In this document: positions 59,433 to 64,000 of the stretch, piece after piece
How the letters are laid out: each line of letters begins with the position of its first letter
Numbering within the stretch: the first letter of the stretch is position 1
NCBI RefSeq assembly: GCF_036884255.1
Contig: NZ_CP145605.1
Coordinates: forward strand, 1,798,001-1,862,000
Reading direction: 5' to 3'
DNA from: Paenibacillus tundrae
GTDB lineage: Bacteria > Bacillota > Bacilli > Paenibacillales > Paenibacillaceae
DNA length: 64,000 bases
Notes under the pieces: generated by a model
What the model was told of the DNA's origin: nothing
Database searches by the model: none
What the model saw: the letters and a program-made list of their open reading frames with translations, nothing else
Translations under genes and position numbers: made by a program

Positions 59433-59918
59433 ATGAAATTGTCGTTCCGAATTTTGGATTGGGAAGAAGAAAAGCCTTATGAGCTTCTATTGATGGCCGA
59501 TCCTTCGAAAGCGATGGTTGACGAATACTTGAGTCGGGGTGTTTGTTTTATCGCTGAATATGAAGGAGAGATGGTCGGAGAGTTCGTCTTGCTGAAGACC
59601 CGGCCGGAGACGGTGGAGATTGTTAACATTGCGGTACAGGAAGAGTTGCAAGGACAAGGTGTAGGCAGACATATGATCAAAGAAGCGATTGAAGCTGCAC
59701 GTAGATTGGGATGTAAGACAGTAGAGATTGGCACAGGGAATTCAAGCTTTCACCAATTAAAGCTATATCAGCGTTGTGGATTCCGTATTGTTGGAGTGGA
59801 TCGGGATTTCTTTGTAAGACACTACGAGGAAGAGATTATTGAGGGTGGAATTCGTTGTGTGGATATGATTCGTCTGTCATTGGATCTGGACACCGTTCCG
59901 AGGCAGGATGAGAAGTGA
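59433..59918 (+). CDS. GNAT family N-acetyltransferase
   Basis: A 161-residue GNAT protein; VQEELQGQGVGRHMIKEAIE is motif A and HQLKLYQRCGF motif B. It resembles aminoglycoside-like acetyltransferases of unknown substrate. AAAAAAAGGTGGG precedes the ATG. Its last 10 bases overlap a small frame (59908). Confidence 0.9.
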   Translation: MKLSFRILDWEEEKPYELLLMADPSKAMVDEYLSRGVCFIAEYEGEMVGEFVLLKTRPETVEIVNIAVQEELQGQGVGRHMIKEAIEAARRLGCKTVEIGTGNSSFHQLKLYQRCGFRIVGVDRDFFVRHYEEEIIEGGIRCVDMIRLSLDLDTVPRQDEK

Positions 59919-60030
59919 ACATGTATTTGAGAATCATCAATCTGGCTCAGACCATGGTCTGACCGCTTTAGTGATTGAAGGAGAAGATTTGGTTGTGCAT
60001 ATGTCTTTGACCGCAGATGAAGCCGAATAA
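59908..60030 (+). CDS. Small frame overlapping the GNAT gene end
   Basis: A 40-residue frame that starts in the end of the preceding GNAT gene in another frame (ATG at 59908 after CGAGGCAGG). It reads MRSEHVFENHQSGSDHGL, then TALVIEGEDLVVHMSLTADEAE, an acidic, protein-like composition. No family recognised. Confidence 0.45.
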   Translation: MRSEHVFENHQSGSDHGLTALVIEGEDLVVHMSLTADEAE

Positions 60031-60045
60031 AAGGGAGTGGTTCAT

Positions 60046-60177
60046 TTGGAATATATGTGGGTTGCTGTGATCATCGCTGGCTTGGTGGTTACGCCATCAC
60101 TTTATCAGATGAACAAACGAATACGAAGGTTGGAAGAACAGGTTAGACAGATGTCCGACGATAGGAGGGTTCTATAA
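60046..60177 (+). CDS. Small membrane protein with coiled-coil tail
   Basis: A 43-residue frame from TTG at 60046 after AAGGGAGTGG. One membrane helix (WVAVIIAGLVVTPSLY) is followed by a heptad-like tail (RIRRLEEQVRQM). The stop overlaps the ATG of the Nudix gene by one base (TAATG), so translation is coupled. Confidence 0.6.
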   Translation: MEYMWVAVIIAGLVVTPSLYQMNKRIRRLEEQVRQMSDDRRVL

Positions 60178-60614
60178 TGGAGCGTTATACACATCTAGGC
60201 GTTTACGGTCTAATGGTTTGGGAGCAGAAGGTACTGCTGATTCAGAAGGCGCGTGGGCCTTATCAGGGGACATGGGATCTGCCAGGAGGTAGGCCGGAAT
60301 TCGGAGAAACACCGGAAATAGCGCTCCATCGCGAGATTGAAGAGGAGACGGGGCTCACGAATGTTCGACTGTCTCTTCGATCCGCGCAATCCAATCTGGT
60401 GCAGTGGATGCATGAAGGTAGTCCTGAGGAAGTTCATCACATTGGTATTCTATATGATGTCTATTTGGGATCAGATGAGCAAGCCTATGGTATCAAAAAA
60501 GAGGGGGATGGCGAAGATTCTCTAGGGGCAGCATGGTTTACCATGGAACAACTTGATTCACTCTCATTAACGCCGTTTGCGTTGCATATGATTCAGAATC
60601 GGACGGAGCTATAA
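60177..60614 (+). CDS. Nudix hydrolase
   Basis: A 145-residue Nudix enzyme. The box GGRPEFGETPEIALHREI-EEETGL is complete. It is coupled to the small membrane frame before it, with the AGGAGG ribosome binding site located in that frame's end. The tRNA-Pro gene follows 20 bp later. Substrate unknown. Confidence 0.92.
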   Translation: MERYTHLGVYGLMVWEQKVLLIQKARGPYQGTWDLPGGRPEFGETPEIALHREIEEETGLTNVRLSLRSAQSNLVQWMHEGSPEEVHHIGILYDVYLGSDEQAYGIKKEGDGEDSLGAAWFTMEQLDSLSLTPFALHMIQNRTEL

Positions 60615-60633
60615 AGAATGACTAGACTAACAT

Positions 60634-60707
60634 CGGGGTATAGCGCAGCCTGGTAGCGCGCATCCTTGGGGTGGATGAGGTCGTGGGTTCGAATCCCGCT
60701 ACTCCGA
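60634..60707 (+). tRNA. tRNA-Pro (anticodon GGG)
   Basis: Cloverleaf: acceptor arms CGGGGTA and TACTCCG, D stem GCGC/GCGC, anticodon stem CATCC/GGATG with loop TTGGGGT (anticodon GGG at 60668-60670), T stem GTGGG/CCCGC with loop TTCGAAT, discriminator A. The CCA end is not encoded. It decodes CCC and CCT. Confidence 0.95.
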
Positions 60708-60741
60708 TTCTAAGCAATAAATACATGTTAGGCTTAAAGAT

Positions 60742-60778
60742 AAGGTCATAAATCTTCGGATTGATGGCCTTTATTTGT
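60742..60778 (+). terminator. Probable terminator after tRNA-Pro
   Basis: AAGGTCATAAATC and GGATTGATGGCCTT pair with mismatches and wobbles around TTC, followed by TTTATTTGTATT. It lies 35 bp after the tRNA. Confidence 0.5.
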
Positions 60779-61313
60779 ATTCCCGCAAATTTATTAGCTT
60801 TATCTAGAACGTAGAAGAAATGCGGATCGGATTGGATGAACATTAATAGGCATGTTGCAGAGTTAACGTATTTCTCACTATCAATGTATTGTACTTCCGT
60901 ATACGAATCTAAAATGGTACTCATAATCACCACATTTTAGTGTAAAACACGTACCATTGGTTAATGTTTAAAGTAACCGTTTGTTTTTGTGCTTTATCGA
61001 CCACAATTAAAAAGGGGGGAATTCATAACTTTTAGACGCAAGGATTGCACCATTTATTCGATTCATCTAATTTATGCATCAATCGAACTAAAAATAGGAA
61101 ATGCTCCTGAGCGCAAAAGTTTATAGAATAGATATTAGAACACAGAACTTCAGTTGAAAATATTGGAGAATGTGTAACCTTCGAACGGATCAGGACAGTA
61201 TTCGACATCTGTGCGACGGTATATACAATCATTCTTTTTCTATGATTTTGAAAACGCAGACAAACCTTGACGGGAGCGTCGGAACAACGTTATTACCACC
61301 AACAGCACGATTA
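60779..61313. other. AT-rich stretch without a confident gene
   Basis: About 535 bp that is more AT-rich than its neighbours. Two short - strand frames (60933 down through the tRNA, and 61232-61032) exist, but the first uses the tRNA antisense for its last 28 codons and neither has a good ribosome binding site. They may be decayed gene ends. No repeat of the tRNA 3' end was seen, so there is no sign of an integrated element. Confidence 0.5.
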
Positions 61314-61343
61314 TTGGACTTCATGAAAAATTTCGCTTAAAAT
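61314..61343 (+). promoter_or_regulatory. Candidate promoter of odhA
   Basis: TTGGAC and TAAAAT are separated by 18 bp, about 78 bp before the odhA start. The -10 is good and the -35 is weak. Confidence 0.4.
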
Positions 61344-61420
61344 GTTGAACGAACGCAAATTACAGCTTAGTCAATGATTTCCGTCAAAAATACGACTAAA
61401 TCAAGACGGAGGGAACGTCG

Positions 61421-64000
61421 ATGACGATCGTGGAAGGCAACAAGAAACCCTGGGAAAGTTACTATGGACCCAATTTGGGATATGTACAAGAACAATATGA
61501 ATTATTTTCCGAAGACCCTGGTTCAGTTACACCAGCTTATCGGGAGTTGTTTGAACAATGGGGTGCACCGCCGATGCCTGGCAGAGATGCACATACAACC
61601 ACTTTTTCGGGTAATGCTCAAAACACCTCGGGAAGCGTGGATATTCAACTTTTACAGAAAGCGGTTACAGCCGGGAAATTGGTCTGGAATATTCGCACGT
61701 ATGGCCATCTTGCTGCAGATATTGATCCACTTGGGATCAGTGAAGAAGCAGATACCTCTTTGCTCGAACCGAAAAATTTTGAATTAAACGAAGAAGACCT
61801 CAAAGCACTGCCTGCTTCCTTGATCTGGGAGGGTGCTGATGGTCAGCCGGCAAATGGTTGGGATGCAATCCAGCGTTTACGCCAGATTTACACGGGGCCA
61901 ATCGCGTATGAGTTCAGCCACGTACATGAAGTTCAGGAACGTGAATGGCTCAATCGTCGTGCGGAATCTCGCACTTCCCCTGCACCACTTAATCAGGAGG
62001 AACGGACTGCTCTATTGGAACGTCTAGTAGAGGTGGAGCAATTCGAGGATTTCCTGCATAAAACCTTTGTGGGACAAAAACGCTTTTCTATTGAAGGAAA
62101 CGATGTGCTTGTGCCAATGCTGGATGAAGCCGTGCGGATTATGTCGCATTCGGGCTCAAGCCATATCCTGATGGGGATGGCTCACCGGGGACGCTTGAAC
62201 GTACTGGCACATGTACTGGGTAAACCATATAGCAAAATCTTCTCTGAATTCCATCATGCCCCGAACAAGGATTTGGTTCCATCTGAGGGTTCTACAGGAA
62301 TCAATTATGGATGGACGGGGGATGTAAAATATCACCTAGGTGCTAATCGCTTTGTAAAAGAAGGTGAAACGGTACAGGCTCGCTTGACATTAGCCAATAA
62401 CCCAAGTCATCTAGAGTACGTAAACCCTGTTGTACAGGGATTCGCTCGTGCTGCACAGGATGATCGCCGTGAACCGGGTTACCCGAAACAGGACGTTTCC
62501 AAAGCAGCAACGATTCTTATGCATGGTGACGCAGCATTCCCTGGTGAAGGAATTGTAGCCGAAACGCTGAATTTCAAAGCTCTGCCTGGTTACCAGAATG
62601 GCGGAACGATTCATATTATTGTAAACAATCGCTTGGGCTTCACAACCGATAGTAGTGACTCACGCTCAACGCATTATGCGAGTGACCTTGCGAAGGGGTA
62701 TGAGATTCCGATTATACACGTTAATGCGGATAATCCGGATGCTTGTATCGCAGCAATTCGGATGGCCGCAGAGTACCGGAATCGGTTTAAAAAAGATTTC
62801 TTGATTGACCTCATCGGGTATCGTCGTTACGGTCATAACGAAACGGATGATCCAGAAACAACACAACCGAAAGTGTATGACAAAGTTAAGAATCATCCGA
62901 CAGTGAGTCATCTGTATCAAGATCAGTTGAAACAGGAATCTATTATTGACGAAGCGGCTATTAATAGCATTCGTGAGGCTGTGACGAACCGGCTAAAAGA
63001 AGCCTATGAGCATATGAAGAAAAATGAAGTACATGAATACTATCAACGGAAGACAGATGAGCCTGAAGCAGTGAAAGTGATTCCAACTGCGGTACCGCTT
63101 GAGAATCTACGGAGTATCAACGCAGATCTATTGAAATGGCCGGAGAATTTCAATGTGTATCCGAAGTTGCAGCGGATTCTACAGCGCCGTAGCACGTCAC
63201 TGAATGAAGGCGAAAAAGTTGATTGGAGCCTTGCTGAGACACTTGCATTTGCAACTATTCTTGCAGATGGTAAGCCGATCCGGATCAGTGGTCAGGATGC
63301 AGAGCGTGCAACATTTGCTCACCGGAACCTGGTGTTGCATGATTCAGAGAATGGAAGCAAATTCTGCCCTCTGCATCATTTGCCACAGGCACGAGCTTCG
63401 TTTGCAATCTACAACAGCCCGTTGTCTGAAGAATCGGTGGTTGGATTCGAATATGGATACAACGTGTATTCGCCAGAGACTCTTGTCATCTGGGAAGCTC
63501 AGTTCGGTGATTTTGCTAACTGTGCACAGGTTATTTTTGACCAGTTCGTATCGGCAGGTCGCGCGAAGTGGTCGCAAAAATCAAGTCTGGTTATGCTGCT
63601 TCCACACGGTAATGAAGGTCAAGGGCCTGAGCACACAAGTGCACGTCTCGAACGTTTCCTACAGCTTGCTGCAGAAGACAATATGACCGTTGCTAACTTG
63701 ACAAGTGCTTCTCAATATTTCCATCTTCTTCGTCGTCAGGCTTCCCTGACTGAAACCGAAGATGCACGTCCACTTGTAATGATGTCACCGAAGAGTCTAA
63801 TTCGTAATCCACGTGTTGCTTCTCCGGCGATTCAGTTCAGTGAAGGCAAGTTTGAGCCAGTGCTGGAACAAGCTGGGCTTGGCATGAAGCCTGACCGTGT
63901 TGAACGGATCATCTTGTGCAGTGGTAAAATTGCAATTGATCTTGAGGATGCTTTTGAAAAAGAAGGCGGAGACTGGTCATGGCTTCACATTATCCGTGTT
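61421..64000 (+). CDS. odhA: 2-oxoglutarate dehydrogenase E1 component, 3'-truncated by the window
   Basis: An open frame of 860 codons from ATG 61421 (after GGAGGG) to the window end without a stop. It reads as the E1 component of the 2-oxoglutarate dehydrogenase complex, the thiamine-diphosphate enzyme of the citric acid cycle that decarboxylates 2-oxoglutarate. It opens WESYYGPNLGYVQEQYELF. The thiamine domain shows MGMAHRGRLNVL, HGDAAFPGEGIVAETLN, NNRLGFTT and GYRRYGHNETDDP. The transketolase-like part includes SGQDAERATFAHRN, WEAQFGDFANCAQVIFDQF and HGNEGQGPEHTSAR. The full protein is usually about 950 residues, so about 90 are missing. E2 (odhB) is expected just downstream. Confidence 0.96.
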   Translation, partial: MTIVEGNKKPWESYYGPNLGYVQEQYELFSEDPGSVTPAYRELFEQWGAPPMPGRDAHTTTFSGNAQNTSGSVDIQLLQKAVTAGKLVWNIRTYGHLAADIDPLGISEEADTSLLEPKNFELNEEDLKALPASLIWEGADGQPANGWDAIQRLRQIYTGPIAYEFSHVHEVQEREWLNRRAESRTSPAPLNQEERTALLERLVEVEQFEDFLHKTFVGQKRFSIEGNDVLVPMLDEAVRIMSHSGSSHILMGMAHRGRLNVLAHVLGKPYSKIFSEFHHAPNKDLVPSEGSTGINYGWTGDVKYHLGANRFVKEGETVQARLTLANNPSHLEYVNPVVQGFARAAQDDRREPGYPKQDVSKAATILMHGDAAFPGEGIVAETLNFKALPGYQNGGTIHIIVNNRLGFTTDSSDSRSTHYASDLAKGYEIPIIHVNADNPDACIAAIRMAAEYRNRFKKDFLIDLIGYRRYGHNETDDPETTQPKVYDKVKNHPTVSHLYQDQLKQESIIDEAAINSIREAVTNRLKEAYEHMKKNEVHEYYQRKTDEPEAVKVIPTAVPLENLRSINADLLKWPENFNVYPKLQRILQRRSTSLNEGEKVDWSLAETLAFATILADGKPIRISGQDAERATFAHRNLVLHDSENGSKFCPLHHLPQARASFAIYNSPLSEESVVGFEYGYNVYSPETLVIWEAQFGDFANCAQVIFDQFVSAGRAKWSQKSSLVMLLPHGNEGQGPEHTSARLERFLQLAAEDNMTVANLTSASQYFHLLRRQASLTETEDARPLVMMSPKSLIRNPRVASPAIQFSEGKFEPVLEQAGLGMKPDRVERIILCSGKIAIDLEDAFEKEGGDWSWLHIIRV

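Noticed and set aside
60622..60933. A 103-codon - strand frame across the tRNA-Pro gene
   Set aside because: Its last 28 codons are the antisense of the tRNA (the familiar GFEPTTSS-type false tail), it crosses a likely terminator and it has no convincing ribosome binding site.
61032..61232. A 66-codon - strand frame in the AT-rich gap
   Set aside because: No ribosome binding site, unusual composition and no recognisable family; at best a decayed remnant.
61464..62027. Several short frames in the odhA region suggesting a broken gene
   Set aside because: The odhA frame from 61421 is open without interruption to the window end; the short frames are in other phases.
1..64000. CRISPR arrays, transposases, prophage or plasmid replication genes
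   Set aside because: No regularly spaced direct repeats, no transposase or integrase motifs and no phage structural genes were seen on either strand.

Overview
The window looks like a Paenibacillus-type chromosome (low-to-moderate GC Bacillota). The evidence is strong AGGAGG ribosome binding sites, frequent GTG and TTG starts, a Spo0M homologue, a BceRS-BceAB-type module, very large carbohydrate ABC systems without their own ATPase, a secreted GH5 mannanase, and close relatives of Bacillus genes (YfiT, YueD, TmrB, YwdK, OdhA). The genus is an inference; no rRNA is present. There is no transposase, phage structural gene or CRISPR array. The mobile signal is a family of short non-coding repeats.

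Layout. 1-9.7 kb: a zincin-like protein (probably cut by the window edge), a GNAT acetyltransferase, an ECF sigma factor with its membrane anti-sigma factor, a HAD phosphatase, an LD-carboxypeptidase, a secreted DUF3298-like protein, the GH5 mannanase, a GT4 glycosyltransferase and a TmrB-like kinase-fold protein. 10.2-17.2 kb: an operon for mannosylglycerate-type sugars, with separate PTS EIIA, EIIB and EIIC genes, the GH38 enzyme MngB and a PRD-type regulator carrying its own EIIB and EIIA domains. A folded, inverted-repeat-bounded intergenic element sits between EIIC and mngB. 17.4-26.1 kb: spo0M, methyltransferases, a YfiT-like DinB protein, a YueD-like reductase and a four-gene Bce-type module. 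26.4-30.1 kb: two GNATs, RtcB and a DUF4272 protein.

30.2-45.8 kb is the most distinctive part. A divergent LacI regulator faces about 13 kb of co-oriented genes: a lipoprotein sugar-binding protein, a second much larger membrane-anchored binding protein with two carbohydrate-binding-like domains, two permease pairs, an NHL-propeller/TPR membrane protein, a Yip1-like protein and a DUF5696 surface protein. No ATPase and no recognised glycoside hydrolase is present. I read it as an uptake or sensing system for a complex glycan with unknown ligand; the DUF5696 protein is the best candidate for a hidden enzyme.

45.8-64 kb: an MFS exporter and a TetR repressor sharing an identical 20-bp operator, a nucleotidyltransferase/YdcF pair, a DJ-1 protein, oxidoreductases, several GNAT and Nudix housecleaning genes, glutamate racemase, type I pantothenate kinase, small ORFs packed between larger genes, a tRNA-Pro(GGG), an AT-rich empty stretch, and the start of odhA (2-oxoglutarate dehydrogenase E1), which runs off the window.

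A MITE-like repeat of about 175-215 bp with imperfect terminal inverted repeats occurs in two complete copies (18211-18424 and 53491-53665) and two fragments (23395-23445 and 45011-45096). One copy has a perfect 8-bp flanking duplication. One fragment supplies the last 17 codons of a small gene, apparently truncating it.
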